From Lolium rigidum (Eukaryota; Streptophyta; Magnoliopsida; Poales; Poaceae): a DNA stretch of 64,000 nt. The notes under the pieces were generated by a model that was not told where the DNA came from, searched no databases, and was given only the letters and a program-made list of their open reading frames with translations. Positions 11,001 through 21,453 of this stretch are shown here, piece by piece. Positions within the stretch are counted from its first letter, which is position 1; each line of letters begins with the position of its first letter. The stretch lies in the NCBI RefSeq assembly GCF_022539505.1, contig NW_025899976.1:1-64000 (forward strand). The letters are read 5' to 3'. The translations under genes and the position numbers were made by a program.

Positions 11001-13240
11001 ACCTTGAAGGTGTATGTGTTGGAGAGTCCATCATGTATCGCCTTCTTGTCATATTGCCAAGGGCGGCCAAGCAACATGTGGCACACCGTCATGGGTACCA
11101 CGTCACACTCAATAGTATCCTCATAAGGTCCAATCTTGAAATTGACGGTGACGGTATGTTGTATCTTGACGTTGCCCTTGTCACTCAACCATTGGATATG
11201 GTAAGGGTGAGGATGCTTGCGGAGAGTGAGGTGGAGCTTCTCACACAACTCGGTGCTTGCAAGGTTATGGCAACTTCCACCGTCTATGATGACCTTGATC
11301 GACTTGCCACCAATTCCGGCACGGGTTTGGAAGATGTTGCACCGTTGTTCTTCCACATCATGAGGTTGCGTAGTTAGCACCCTTGTGACCACAAGTGAGG
11401 GACTTGGGTCATGCTCACATAGGATAGGATCTTCTCCACTTTCTTGCTCATAAGCTTCTTCACTTTCCACGGCGGCTTGCACAAGGGCTTCATATTCATC
11501 CTCATCAAGCGTCTCGATATCACCATTCTCCATAGTGATCATGACCTTGGTGTTCTTGCACTCAAACGACTTGTGACCTTGGGTGCCACACTTGAAGCAA
11601 GTGACACTAGAGGGTCCCGTGGATGCCTTAGAGGAGGCGGTGGAGGAGACCGTTTGCTTCATGCGACTTTGGATAGTCGGCTTCTTGGATGTTGTTGAGG
11701 ACACGTCGGCCTTGGCACTTGTAGCATGAGGAGTTGATGTAGTAGAAGGAGTCGATGTAGCGATCTTGGAGGTGAAGTAGGTCTTGGCCTTGGAGTACTT
11801 GATGTCCTCAATCACTTGGCGCTCGGCCTTGGTTGCTTGATGGACCAATTCAACCATGTTGGAGTAAGGTTGGAACTCCACAATTCGCTTGATGGGATAG
11901 TTGAGGCCATTGAAGAAGCGAGCAATGGTTTGGTCATCGGACTCTTGGATGTTTGCTCTCATCATAGTGAGCTCCATCTCCTTGTAGAACTCCTCGACGG
12001 TCTTGGTACCTTGCTTCAACTTTTGGAGCTTGTTGAAGAGGTCGGTCATGTAGTGCGTGGGCACAAAGCGAGCATGCATCTCTTTCTTCATTTCTTCCCA
12101 AGTGGCAATTGGAGGTTCACCCTTCTCTTCTCGAAGAGTGAGGACTTGCTCCCACCAAGTGTTTGCGTAGTCCTCGAACTCAAGCGACGCCATAGCCACC
12201 TTCTTTGCACCGGAGTAGTTGTGGATGCGGAATATCTTGTCGACCTTGAGTGCCCATGAGAGGTAGGCCTCGGCATCTTCTTCTCCCTTGAACTTTGGCA
12301 TGGTGAACTTGAGTCTTCCAAACATGTTCTCTTCATCCTCCAAGTTTCTTCGACGAGGAGGGGCACCTTCATCTCTTGCGGCTTGAGGAGGAATAGGAGG
12401 TCTTCGACGGCCAACCATAGCATTGGGTTGGCGTTGGAGGTGCACACTTGCTTCACTTGGTTCACGGTGATGATGTGGTTGAAGATCTTGACGAGGTTGT
12501 TGAAGATCTTGACGAGGTGGTTGGCGACGCCCAAAGATGGCCCTCTCATCTTGCTCATGTGGTGGTTCTCCTCTTGCACGTTGGTCATGGCGAGGATGAT
12601 TGCGAAGATCACGCCTCGGTTGGTCTTGATGTTCATGGCCTTGAGCATCACCATGTGGTTCCATGTTGTGGGAGACGTTGTCATGTGGGTGGCCGTCACG
12701 CCCATGGTGGGCATGGCCATCCGGTTGAGGACGATCTTGTGGAGGACGTTCATGTGGACGAGCATGGCGATGTATTTCTCCTCGCCTAGAGTTGGAGCGA
12801 GAGTCTTCATGACGAGCATGTGAGCGATGCGGTCGATGATGGTCTTCATGCCTTGAGGAGGAGCTTGAGGACGAACGGTGGCCATGAGAGTAGTAATCTT
12901 GTGATGAGATTGAGGATGATGAAGTAGAGCGGTGTCGGCGATGACGACCCAAGTTGGTGATGGCGCGCTCGAGGCTATCCATGCGCCGCTCCATGTTCGC
13001 ATCATTGGCCGCCATTTGACCATTCAAGTTGTCCGTAGCTTCGCGAAGGAGAGCCAAGTCTTGGTTCACAACGGAGAAGTTGTGTGCCACTTCATCGTAT
13101 TGCTCATCGATGCGCGTCTCGAAGAGAGTGAGTTGCTCCTTGAACTCTTGGCGTTGCGTCCATAGGTTGTGTTGAGTAGCCAACCTCTCGGTGTTGCGGA
13201 GGATTTCTCCCTCCCTTGCTTCATCTCCGCTCCTATCCAT
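8012..13240 (-). CDS. gag-pol: Gag-Pol polyprotein of A1 (1742 aa)
   Basis: A single frame runs from ATG 13240 ([12 protein letters not shown]) to the stop at 8012. In order it contains a coiled N-terminus; a Ser/His/Arg-rich region (about residues 100-250); the Gag core ([16 protein letters not shown]); a CCHC knuckle ([14 protein letters not shown]); protease ([12 protein letters not shown]); RT ([31 protein letters not shown]); RNase H ([10 protein letters not shown]); and integrase with the DDE core ([18 protein letters not shown]) and a GPF-KVL C-terminal module. The zinc finger reads CTTS where A2 and A3 have CTTC, so the last metal-binding Cys is lost. RNase H has GIDG where A2 and A3 have GIGG. 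The final 15 residues lie in the LTR and are cut short by a one-base insertion. Length fits a complete plant Ty3/gypsy polyprotein. Confidence 0.93.
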   Translation of the reverse strand: MDRSGDEAREGEILRNTERLATQHNLWTQRQEFKEQLTLFETRIDEQYDEVAHNFSVVNQDLALLREATDNLNGQMAANDANMERRMDSLERAITNLGRHRRHRSTSSSSISSQDYYSHGHRSSSSSSSRHEDHHRPHRSHARHEDSRSNSRRGEIHRHARPHERPPQDRPQPDGHAHHGRDGHPHDNVSHNMEPHGDAQGHEHQDQPRRDLRNHPRHDQRARGEPPHEQDERAIFGRRQPPRQDLQQPRQDLQPHHHREPSEASVHLQRQPNAMVGRRRPPIPPQAARDEGAPPRRRNLEDEENMFGRLKFTMPKFKGEEDAEAYLSWALKVDKIFRIHNYSGAKKVAMASLEFEDYANTWWEQVLTLREEKGEPPIATWEEMKKEMHARFVPTHYMTDLFNKLQKLKQGTKTVEEFYKEMELTMMRANIQESDDQTIARFFNGLNYPIKRIVEFQPYSNMVELVHQATKAERQVIEDIKYSKAKTYFTSKIATSTPSTTSTPHATSAKADVSSTTSKKPTIQSRMKQTVSSTASSKASTGPSSVTCFKCGTQGHKSFECKNTKVMITMENGDIETLDEDEYEALVQAAVESEEAYEQESGEDPILCEHDPSPSLVVTRVLTTQPHDVEEQRCNIFQTRAGIGGKSIKVIIDGGSCHNLASTELCEKLHLTLRKHPHPYHIQWLSDKGNVKIQHTVTVNFKIGPYEDTIECDVVPMTVCHMLLGRPWQYDKKAIHDGLSNTYTFKVNDKKFELRPMTPSQIIADNAKALARAQHHSHHSELRGEGATHQMESERHKPYMSERKSVLLATKSEWREVQANPSTILHYVLICKGPSSETNDLTTIPSSLLSILKEFQDVFPDELPHGLPPLRGIEHRIDLIPGAPLPNRAAYRTNPEETKEIQRQIQDLLAKGYVRESLSPCAVPVILVPKPDETQRMCMDCRPINAITVRYRHPIPRLDDMLDELSGATIFSKIDLRSGYHQIRMAIGDEWKTAFKTKLGLYEWLVMPFGLSNAPSTFMRLMNHILRPLIGKSVVVYFDDILIYSKCLEDHVQHVREVLCILRHEKLYANLPKCTFAQNKLVFLGFVVSANGIEVDSSKVEAIHNWPTPTNVGQVRSFHGLAGFYRRFVKDFSTIACPLNELTKKNVPFVWGKAQQNAFDELKKRLTEAPLLVLPNFSKTFEIECDASGLGIDGVLMQEGKPVAYYSEKLDGARLNYPIYDKELYALVRVLEVWQHYLWPKEFIIHSDHESLKYLKSQHNLNKRHAKWVEFIESFPYVIKYKKGKDNVVADALSRKNTLLLTRLDFHVLGLEEIKELYTSDSFFAPIFEKCSVDRGFDDFYLHKGYLFKANKICIPDSSLRKLLLQESHGGGLMGHFGRDKTLAMLATHYYWPKMKRDVERLCNRCTTSLQAKSTSNPYGLYTPLPIPHAPWTDISIDFVLGLPRTKHGHDSIFVVVDRFSKMAHFIPCHKSDDASHIASLFFGEIVRLHGVPQSIVSDRDVKFMSYLWKSLMAKFGVKLLFSSSSHPQTDGQTEVVNRSLSTLLRILVKKNLKSWEECIPHAEFAYNRAKHSTTSRSPFMVVYGFEPLTALDMLPLPLHERINMDFDKRTAAVKKLHEETRATIQEHVLRQATRLNAKKKERIFEEGDLVWIHLRKERFPHDRNSKLKPRGDGPFKVLKRINNNAYVIDIPTSKYLVSNTFNVSDLSPYHGDEEGHESRTTLSQGGDDVAPLTRRHSIKTN
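8058..8070 (-). promoter_or_regulatory. A1 polypurine tract
   Basis: On the minus strand this reads CCCAAGGGGGAGA directly before the LTR start TGATGTAG. It is the expected plus-strand primer. It is also translated, as Gln-Gly-Gly-Asp within the end of integrase. The G-run has five bases here, nine in A3 and ten in A2. Confidence 0.8.
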
Positions 13241-14504
13241 GATACAAAGACAAGCACTAGGTTGTGTATGTTAGTGGAAGGAGACTACCTCGCACTCTTA
13301 CCAAGGTAAGATAGTATTGAGGCAATCCACCAAGCCGAAAGCAAGATCAAGTGTATCGGGGACACACGCAAAAGCTAGCAAATATGGTGTTAGGCGAGTG
13401 TTGTGGAAAGCCAAAAGACAAATCCAAGATCGAGTATGTTGTTAAGAGTGGTGGAAATCCGAAAATCCAAAAGTTGATGCGAAGATCACTATAAACACGG
13501 AAAAAAGATGTGGAACACACACACGAGATAAGCGGGGTTAGTGTAACCAAAAGTGAGCGGAAAATTGTATGTGTGGATGCTCGGTGTCACACTAACACAA
13601 GGAGAGTCAAAGCTTTGGTTGCAAAGGAAGAGACAACTAGATTCACACGTGACCTCTCTTCTCGTATCTCTCTTTGCTTAAAAGCTTTTTCTCTTTTGTA
13701 TATGTTGGCACTTGCACTCGTTGTATCTTTGGTGGCACGTGGACACTTTGTATGTATGGGCGTATGGATGTATGGATGTATGGATGTATGGTGCTACTCG
13801 CACTCTTTTTGTGTTTTTGGGGCTTTTTCACGCACTATGTTAGCGTTAGCCTCGCTTTTGCTATCTTGCCACACGAGTGTTTGCTTGGGTGCCTTACTCA
13901 ACACGACACACACACCTCACAATGCGGGGTCACGTGCAATGTCTCGCAACACTAGACAAGCAATGCTCAATGGGATAGATCGCAAAAGGAAGAGGGGTTA
14001 CAAGGTGACAGCTGCAAGTTATACCTGCGATGGTGGTGGTGGTGGTGGTGGTGGTGGTGGAGATCGCCGGATGTCGAGGTCGAAGGGGCGTTGCGTCGCC
14101 CGGTCGGAGGCCCGGTCGGACCGGGTCCTGGACCGGCTTGCCCGGTTTGCCGCCCGGTTGACCGGGTGCTGGGCCGGCTCGGCCGGTCGTGGGCCCGGTT
14201 GACCGGCTGCTCGACCGGATTTCGCGGGATGAGCTTTCTCTCTCCTGTTCTTCACGAAAACCAAGCCAAAACGACCAAATCGAAGGGAAACGATGGAATT
14301 GGAGGCTCAAAGTTGGGGAAATAGTAGATCAAGCACAACAACTCCAAATCCACGGACCAAAACCACTCAAAACGCAACCAAATCACAGATCGGTCAAGAG
14401 GCAATTTGGGGCTATTTTTGGGGATTTTTTGGAAAATTTTCTAGGAACGAAATCGGGTGGGTGGAGGGTCAAATCCGCGGAAACCAAAGGCTGCTGATAC
14501 CATA
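13241..14504 (-). other. A1 5' leader with primer-binding site
   Basis: On the minus strand the LTR is followed by TA and the primer site TGGTATCAGCAG (14491-14502). The leader holds a CCGG-rich block (about 14095-14225), a perfect TGG run on the plus strand (14031-14060) and a short array of 8-bp GTATGGAT units (about 13762-13790). I see no convincing ORF; the open frames over the CCGG block are low-complexity Arg/Pro/Gly translations. Confidence 0.85.
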
Positions 14505-15567
14505 TGATGTGGTCTAAGACCCCGTGTGTGGCCCGATCTTGCGGATTGACGTCGAAACCAAAGGGGGGGATGGGAAAACGCGAGGAACACGAAGAACACG
14601 GCGATGAACACGAGGAACTCCGAGACTCACGCACGCACACCAACCCGATACACCCGATGCTTACCTCCGTGGCTCGATGGACCACGCCAATAGAATCTCC
14701 GTGGAAGAGACACGCGGTAGAATTCCCGGAGAGAGATTGGGATTGGAGAGGAAGAGCTTGGGGAAGGAGAGAGAGTAACAAGTACTAGAATCTCCTTCAA
14801 CAAGATCTAAGTCAACAACCAAGGTGCCTTGATTACGGAGGATGATACCCAAGGGAGACTAAGCTCAAAGTTAGGGTTTGAGTTCAAAACAAGTCTAAAG
14901 AGCTAATGAGGGGTTCCAGCTACTTATATAGGCACACCCAGCCGAGCAAGGGCGAACAGTGCACGCAAAAGGATAAGTTAAGGCAGTTTGGTGGGGCACT
15001 CTCGTCGGGTCCGGTTTGGGATCCGGTCGGACCGGGCCTGGGACCGGGCTGTCCGGTCATGGGTCCGGTCCGACCGGGCCCGTGACCGGGCGGTCCGGTC
15101 AAGGGTCCGGCCGACCGGTCGGAAACCGGATTCTCGCGAGGTTTCCGGTCGTCGTCCGCACGAGGGAGCCGGCCCGGCTTCCGACCGGCCGACCGGGCCT
15201 GTGACCGGGAGCCCGGCTTGTAGGTCCGGTCCGACCGGGTCCCGGACCGGCCGGCGTCCGTCTCTTCCTTGGAGCGCTTCGAGCGACGTCGGCTTCGGCT
15301 CCATGATCATCTTCATGTCCAGCTCGCTTCTCTCCCTCCCTTGGTCTTGGCGCCTCCTCCTCTCCGAGGTCTTGATGCGGCTTGTACCTAATGACACATA
15401 GCACGTCGGCATGAAGTAGCAATCCATCCAAAGGGGTACCAAGATCAAGGGTAGTGAGGAGCGAGTTCACCTCATCATGTAGAGCCTTGGCTTGGGCTCG
15501 TGTCATTGGTCCACTTGGGGGACTAGTTGGTCTTGATGGAGTGTCGTCGGTGAGCGGGGCTACATCA
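14505..15567 (-). repeat. A1 5' LTR
   Basis: This is the right copy of the A1 LTR. Its outer end, TGATGTAGCCCC in element orientation, is at 15567 and its inner end at 14505. The TATA box is at 14923-14930 (minus strand) and the CCGG array at about 15005-15260. The LTR-encoded tail (GPMTRAQAKAL, then HADVLCVIRY) is open here, unlike in the 3' LTR. Confidence 0.93.
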
Positions 15568-15572
15568 CATTC

Positions 15573-18150
15573 CTTCGTCTTTGTTGTCTCTTTTGAAGGA
15601 GTTTCAAGATGTCTTCCCCGACGAGCTTCCTCATGGACTTCCACCGCTTCGGGGCATAGAGCACCGCATCGACCTCATACCCGGCGCCCCACTCCCAAAC
15701 CGTGCCGCCTACCGCACCAACCCCGAAGATACAAAGGAGATTCAACGCCAAATACAAGATCTCCTTGAAAGGGTACGTTCGTGAAAGCCTTAGTCCTTGT
15801 GCGGTTCCCGTGATTCTTGTGCCTAAACCGGATGAGACGCAACGAATGTGTATGGATCGCCGCCCCATCAATGCGTTTAGAAGATATGCTTGATGAGCTT
15901 AGTGGTGCCACGATTTTCTCTAAAGTCGATATGCGTAGTGGCTACCACCAAATTCGCATGGCAATCGGTGATGAATGGAAGATGGCATTCAAGACCAAGC
16001 TTGGTCTATATGAATAGCTTGTCATGCCATTTGGTCTTTCTAATGCTCCATCAACTTTTATGCGCCTCATGAATCACATCTTGCGTCCTCTCATTGGCAA
16101 GAGTGTGGTTGTCTATTTCGTTGATATTCTCATTTATAGCAAAACTCTCGAGGACCATGTGCAACATGTGAGAGAAGTCTTATGCATCTTGCGCCATGAG
16201 AAGCTTTATGCAAACCTCCCCAAGTGCACCTTTGCCCAAAACAAATTGGTTTTCCTTGGATTTGTGGTTTCCGCTAATGGGATTGAAGTTGATTCTTCCA
16301 AGGTAGAGGCCATCCACAATTGGCCTACTTCTACAAATGTTGGTCAAGTACGAAGTTTTCATGGACTTGCCGGTTTCTACCGCCGCTTTGTGAAAGATTT
16401 TAGCTCTATTGCTTGACCTTTGAATGAGCTTACCAAGAAGAATGTTCCGTTTGTGTGGGGCAAGGCCCAACAAAATGCTTTTGATGAGTTGAAGAAACGT
16501 CTTACCGAGGCTTCCCTTCTCGTCCTTCCAAACTTTGCAAAAACTTTTGAGATTGAGTGTGATGCGAGTGGAATTGGCATCGGGGGCGTTCTTATGCAAG
16601 ATGGAAAACCCGTGGCATATTATAGTGAGAAGTTGGATGGCGCACGCCTCAACTATCCTATTTATGACAAGGAGCTCTATGCTTTGGTTCGTGTTCTTGA
16701 AATTTGGCAACACTACCTTTGGCCAAAAGAGTTTATCATTCATTCCGACCATGAGTCTTTGAAGTACTTGAAAAAACAACACAATTTGAACAAAAGGCAT
16801 GCAAAATGGGTTGAGTTCATTGAGTCCTTCCCGTATGTAATCAAATACAAGAAGGGCAAGGACAATGTAGTGGCGGATGCTCTTTCCCGCAAAAACACCC
16901 TTTTTCTTACTCGCTTGGATTTTCATGTCTTGGGACTTGAGGAGATCAAAGAACTCTATACTTCCGATTCTTTCTTTGCACCGATATTTGAGAAGTGTTA
17001 CATTGACCGAGGATTTGATGACTTCTATTTGCACGATGGCTACTTGTTTAAAGCCAACAAAATTTGCATTCCCGAGTCTTCTCTTCGAAAGTTACTCTTG
17101 CAAGAGTCACATGGAGGTGGTCTTATGGGACACTTTGGACGTGACAAGACACTTGCGATGTTATCCACTCATTACTATTGGCCAAAGATGAAGCGGGATG
17201 TGGAGCGCCTTTGCAACCGTTGCACTACATGCCTTCAAGCTAAGTCCACCACCAACCCTTATGGTCTTTACACACCATTACCTATTCCATATGCACCATG
17301 GACCGATATTAGCATGGATTTTGTACTAGGGTTGCCTCGCACTGATTCAATCTTTGTGGTAGTGGATAGGTTCTCTAAGATGGCACATTTCATACCTTGC
17401 CATAAGACCGATGATGCTTCACACATTGCTTCATTGTTTTTCAGGGAAATTGTCAGCCTACACGGAATACCGGCAAGCATTGTGTCGGATCGAGACGTCA
17501 AGTTCATGAGCTATCTATGGAAGTCACTCATGGCAAAGTTTGGAGTGAAGCTCTTATTCTCATCATCCTCCCACCCGCAAACGGACGGACAAACGGAAGT
17601 GGTCAATAGAAGCCTCTCAACTCTTCTACGCATCCTCGTGAAGAAAAACTTGAAGTCATGGGAAGAGTGCCTTCCGCATGCGGAGTTCGCCTACAATCGA
17701 GCCACGCACAAGACAACATCACGGAGCCCCTTCATGATCGTCTACGGCTTCGACCCTCCCACGGCACTCGACATACTACCACTCCCCCTTCATGAGAGGA
17801 CGAACATGGACTTCGACAAGCGCACCGCCGCCATGAAGAAACTACATGAAGAAACAAGAGCAACCATACAAGAACATGTGCTTCGTCAAGCCAACCGCCT
17901 CAACGCCAAGAAGAAGGAAAGAATATTTCAAGAAGGAACGGTTCCCTCATGAACGCAACTCAAAGCTCAAGCCAAGAGGAGATGGCCCCTTCAAGGTCCT
18001 CAAACGCATCAACAACAACGCCTACGTCATCGACATCCCGACCTCCAAGTATTTGGTGAGCAACACGTTCAATGTCTCGGACTTGTCACCCTATCATGGA
18101 GATGAGGAGGACCACGAGTCGAGGACGACTTTTTCCCAAGGGGGGGGGGA
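15573..18150 (+). pseudogene. pol: A2 RT-RNase H-integrase, multiply broken
   Basis: The A2 frame resumes here ([20 protein letters not shown]). Domains follow the A1 order: RT, RNase H ([11 protein letters not shown]), the integrase HHCC finger with intact RCTTC, and the DDE core. Damage seen: a short deletion near 15771; loss of about 38 bases near 15876; a stop at 16015-16017 (Trp codon changed to TAG); the RT active site YFDD changed to YFVD; a stop at 16414-16416; and loss of about 31 bases near 17937 that ends the frame in the integrase C-terminus. The last segment reads through the polypurine tract (SQGGGEDVAPL) and into the LTR. Confidence 0.9.
18135..18150 (+). promoter_or_regulatory. 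A2 polypurine tract
   Basis: CCCAA is followed by ten G and an A, directly before the 3' LTR. It is translated in frame as Gln-Gly-Gly-Gly-Glu. The LTR start reads AGATGTAG instead of TGATGTAG, best explained by a three-base loss from AGATGATG. Confidence 0.8.
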
Positions 18151-18151
18151 A

Positions 18152-19181
18152 GATGTAGCCCCGCTCACCGACGACACTACACCAAGACCAACTAGTCCCC
18201 CAAGTGGACCGATGACTCGGGCTCGAGTTAAAGCGCTACATGATAAGGTGAACTCGCTCCTCACCACCCTTGATCTCGGTACCCCTTTGGATGGAATGCT
18301 ACCTCATGCCGGCGTACTTTGTGTCATTAGGTACTAGGTGCATCAAGACCCCGGAGAGAAGGACACACCATGGTCAAGGGAAGGAGAGGAGCAGCGGGAC
18401 TTGAAGATGAGCACGAAGCTGGACCCGACGTCACTCGAAGCGCACGAAGGAAGAGAGGAAGCTGGCCGGCCCAGGACCCGGTCGACCGGCCCCACGACCG
18501 GACCATCCGGTCCCAGGCCCGATTAACCGGTCGCCAAACCGGATTTCCCTCGGTCCTGACCGGGCGTCGTACCGGGGGCCAACCGGATGGAGATCTGCGA
18601 CATTTCCGGTTGGCGACCGGTCGACCGGCCCCACGACCGGACCGTCCGGTCACAGGCCCGGTCTGACCGGCCCCAGGACCGGATCCGACGGGAATGCCCC
18701 ACCAAGCTGCCTAAGTTATCCACTTATGTACCTTTTCGCCTTGCTGGCCATGTAGGCCTATATAAGAAACCCGGACCCCTCCTTTACCCCTTAGACATAA
18801 TTTTGAGCTTAAACCAACTTTGAGCTTAGTCTCCCTAGGGTTAGCATCCATCTTGGACAAGCATCCCTTTGTAATCAAGGCACTCCTTGTTGTTGATTTG
18901 GATATTGTTGAGTGAGATTCTAGTGCAACCCACTCTCTCTCCCTCACCAATCTCTTTTCTCCAACACCAATCTCTCACCGGGAATTCTGCCGCGTGCCTC
19001 TTCCGGGTGATTCTATTGGCGTGGTCCATCGAGCCACGGGGGTAAGTATCGGGTGTATCGGGGTGGTGTGCGTGCGTGAGTACCGGTGTTCCTCGTGTTC
19101 CTCGCGCTCTCCCCCCTTTTCCCCGTGGATTTTGGGTCAAATCGCGAGATCGGGCCAAACCCTAGATCTCAGATCTCATCA
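18152..19181 (+). repeat. A2 3' LTR
   Basis: About 1030 bp long, matching the 5' LTR and ending GATCTCATCA at 19181, just before the target duplication GTTTG (19182-19186). It has a TATA box (TATATAAG, 18759-18766) and a CCGG array (about 18470-18690). Its first 180 bases keep the integrase-tail frame (GPMTRARVKAL, HAGVLCVIRY), which stops at 18335-18337. Confidence 0.9.
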
Positions 19182-19585
19182 GTTTGCCGCGTACTAAGAG
19201 AGGCCATGATTCTATATTTGTGGTAGTGGACAGATTTTCTAAGATGTCACACTTTATTGCCTGCCACAAGAGCGACGATGCGTCGCATATTGCTAACCTG
19301 TTTTTCAGGGAGATTGTACGACTACATGGAGTCCCGAAGACTATTGTTTCGATCGTGACGTGAAGTTTATGAGCTACTTCGGAAGACGCCGTGGAGAAAG
19401 CTGGGGACAAAGTTGCTGTTCAGTACTACTTGTCATCCCCAAACTGATGGTCAAACTGAAGTGGTGAATAGAACATTGTCACAACTGTTGAGGTCCATGA
19501 TCAAGAAGAACCTGAAGGAGTGGGAAGAGTGTTTGCCGCATGTGGAATTTGCTTACAACAGGGCGGTACACTCTACCACGGAGCT
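19182..19585 (+). pseudogene. D1 integrase core fragment
   Basis: This continues the D1 integrase interrupted at 1294 ([16 protein letters not shown], then [12 protein letters not shown]). A one-base loss breaks the frame before the second catalytic Asp, in the equivalent of SDRDVKF. More small indels follow. A second frame holds [16 protein letters not shown], which has the catalytic Glu, and [15 protein letters not shown]1 interrupts the sequence at 19586. Confidence 0.87.
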
Positions 19586-21186
19586 TGATACGTCTCAAAC
19601 GTATCCATAATTTCTTATGTTCCATGCTACTTTTATGACAATACTCACATGTTTTATACACACTCTATGTCATTATTATGTATTTTCCAGCACTAACCTA
19701 TTGAGAAGATGCCGAAGCGCCAGTTCCTGTTTTCTGCTGTTTTTTGGTTTCAGAAATCCTACAAAGGAAATATTCTCGGAATTGGACGAAATCAACGCCC
19801 AGGGTCTTATTTTTCCACGGAGCTTCTAGAACCCCGAAGAGCATACGAAGTGGGGCCACGAGGTGGCGACACCACAAGGCGGCGCGGCCAAGGAGGGCCC
19901 CGCGCCGCCCTATGGTGTGGGCCCCTCGTCAGCCCTCCGACTCTGCCCTTCCGCCTACTTATACTCTCCGTCGCGAAAACCCTATTACCGAGATCCACGA
20001 TACGGAAAAAGTTCCAGAGACGCCGCCGCCGCCAATCCCATCTCGGGGGATTCAGGAGATCGCCTCCAGTAACCTGCCGGAGAGGGGAATCATCTCCCGG
20101 AGGACTCTTCATCACCATGATCGCCTCCGAACTGATGTGTGAGTAGTTCATCCTTGGACTATGGGTCCATAGCAGTAGCTAGATGGCTGTCTTCTCCTCT
20201 TGTGCTATCATGTTAGATCTTGTGAGCTGCCTATCATGATCAAGATCATCTATTTGTAATGCTACATGTTGTGTTTGTTGGGATCCGATGAATATGGAAT
20301 ACTATGTCAAGTTGATTATCAATCTATCATATATGTGTTGTTTATGCTCTTGCATGCTCTCCGTTGCTAGTAGAGGCTCTGGCCAAGTTGATACTTGTAA
20401 CTCCAAGTGGGAGTATTTATGCTCGATAGTGGGTTCATGCCTCCATTGAATCTGGGACAATGACAGAAAGTTCTAAGGTTGTGGATGTGCTGTTGCCACT
20501 AGGGATAAAACATCAATGCTTTGTCTAAGGATATTTGTGTTGATTACATTACGCACCATACTTAATGCAATTGTCTCGTTGTTTGCAACTTAATACTCGG
20601 AAGGGGTGCGGATGCTAACCGGAAGGTGGACTTTTTAGGCATAGATGCATGTCTGGATAGCGGTCTATGTACTTTGTCGTAATGCCCTGATTAAATCTCC
20701 TAGTAGTCATCATGATATGTATGTGCATCGTTATGCCCTCTCTATTTGTCAATTGCCCAACTGTAATTTGTTCACCCAACATGCTATTTCTTATTGGAGA
20801 GACACCACTAGTGAACTGTGGACCCCGGTCCATTCTTTTACATCTGAAATACAATCTACTGCAAACTCTGTTCTCTGTTGTTCTTCACAAACAAACATCA
20901 TTTTCCACACCATACGTTTAATCCTTTGTTTACAGCAAGCCGGTGAGATTGACAACCTCACTGTTAAGTTGGGGCAAAGTATTTTGATTGTGTTGTGCAG
21001 GTTCCACGTTGGCGCCGGAATCCCTGGTGTTGCGCCGCACTACACTCCGTCACCAACAACCTTCACGTGGCCCTTGACTCCTACAGGTTCAATAACCTTG
21101 GTTTCTTACTGAGGGAATACTTACTGCTGTGCGCATCACACCTTCCTCTTGGGGTTCCCCACAGACGTGTGTTTCACGCGCCATCA
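19586..21186 (+). repeat. E1 5' LTR
   Basis: It starts TGATACGTCTC at 19586. The likely end is CGCCATCA at 21186, about 11 bases before the primer site; CA at 21189-21190 is an alternative end. The interior has a GC-rich segment (19850-19950), a possible TATA-like CTTATACTC near 19958, and AT-rich DNA further on. The second LTR is not in the window, so the end is inferred from the primer site. Confidence 0.75.
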
Positions 21187-21197
21187 AGCATATTTTC

Positions 21198-21215
21198 TGG
21201 CGCCGTTGCCGGGGA
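21198..21215 (+). promoter_or_regulatory. E1 primer-binding site, tRNA-Asp type
   Basis: TGGCGCCGTTGCCGGGGA is the classic primer site of Athila-lineage plant Ty3/gypsy elements. It separates E1 from every other element here, all of which use TGGTATC-type sites. Confidence 0.85.
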
Positions 21216-21453
21216 GATCAAGACACGCTGCAAGGGGAGTCTCCCACATCCAATCTCTTTACTTTGTTTTTTGTCTTGCTTTACTTTATTCTATTTACTG
21301 CTTTGTTTGCTTTCTTTATATCAAAAATACAAAAAAATTAGTTACTAGCTTTACTTTATTTACTGTCTTGTTTGCGTTCTCTATATTAAAAACACAAAAA
21401 AATTAGTTACTTGCATTTACTTTATTTAGTTTGCTTTATTTACTACTGCTAAA

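Larger units (their letters stand above)
6993..15567 (-). mobile_element. A1: full-length Ty3/gypsy element with open gag-pol
   Basis: This 8575-bp element on the minus strand lies inside the pol gene of A2. The duplicated CATTC is at 6988-6992 and 15568-15572. The LTRs are 1065 and 1063 bp, both TGATG...CATCA. It has a tRNA-Met-type primer site (14491-14502), a leader with a TGG repeat, one gag-pol ORF (13240-8012) and a polypurine tract next to the left LTR. It is the best preserved coding element in the window. The LTRs differ at many sites, mostly in the CpG-rich array, so it is not brand new. Confidence 0.95.
1295..19181 (+). mobile_element. A2: degenerate full-length Ty3/gypsy element
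   Basis: A2 has two LTRs (1295-3241 interrupted, and 18152-19181), a tRNA-Met-type primer site (3244-3255), gag-protease (4478-6992), RT-RNase H-integrase (15573-18150) and a polypurine tract (18135-18150). The target duplication GTTTG is at 1290-1294 and 19182-19186. It hosts solo LTR C1 and the element A1. Without those insertions it is about 8.4 kb. Frameshifts, deletions, two in-frame stops and an altered RT active site make it non-functional. The RT/integrase sequence and DGGS protease resemble the plant CRM/CR-type lineage; this placement is inference from memory. Confidence 0.92.
37..19585 (+). mobile_element. D1: old Ty3/gypsy element (CRM-like), visible as 37-1294 and 19182-19585
   Basis: D1 is the outermost element in the window. 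It has a truncated 5' LTR (37-551), an RNase H/integrase fragment (557-1294) and a further integrase fragment (19182-19585). A2 splits it at 1295, with GTTTG on both sides (1290-1294 and 19182-19186), and E1 interrupts it at 19586. Aligned with D2, about 4 kb between the LTR end and RNase H is missing (leader, gag, protease and most of RT). The LTR ends at ATATCA 546-551 and a pol ATGCAAGAGG follows within six bases. D1 is not mobile by itself. Its 3' LTR is not in the window. Confidence 0.85.

Noticed and set aside
15568..16020. Reading the first part of A2 pol as a separate truncated element.
   Set aside because: It continues the A2 frame across A1 exactly, once the CATTC duplication is allowed for.
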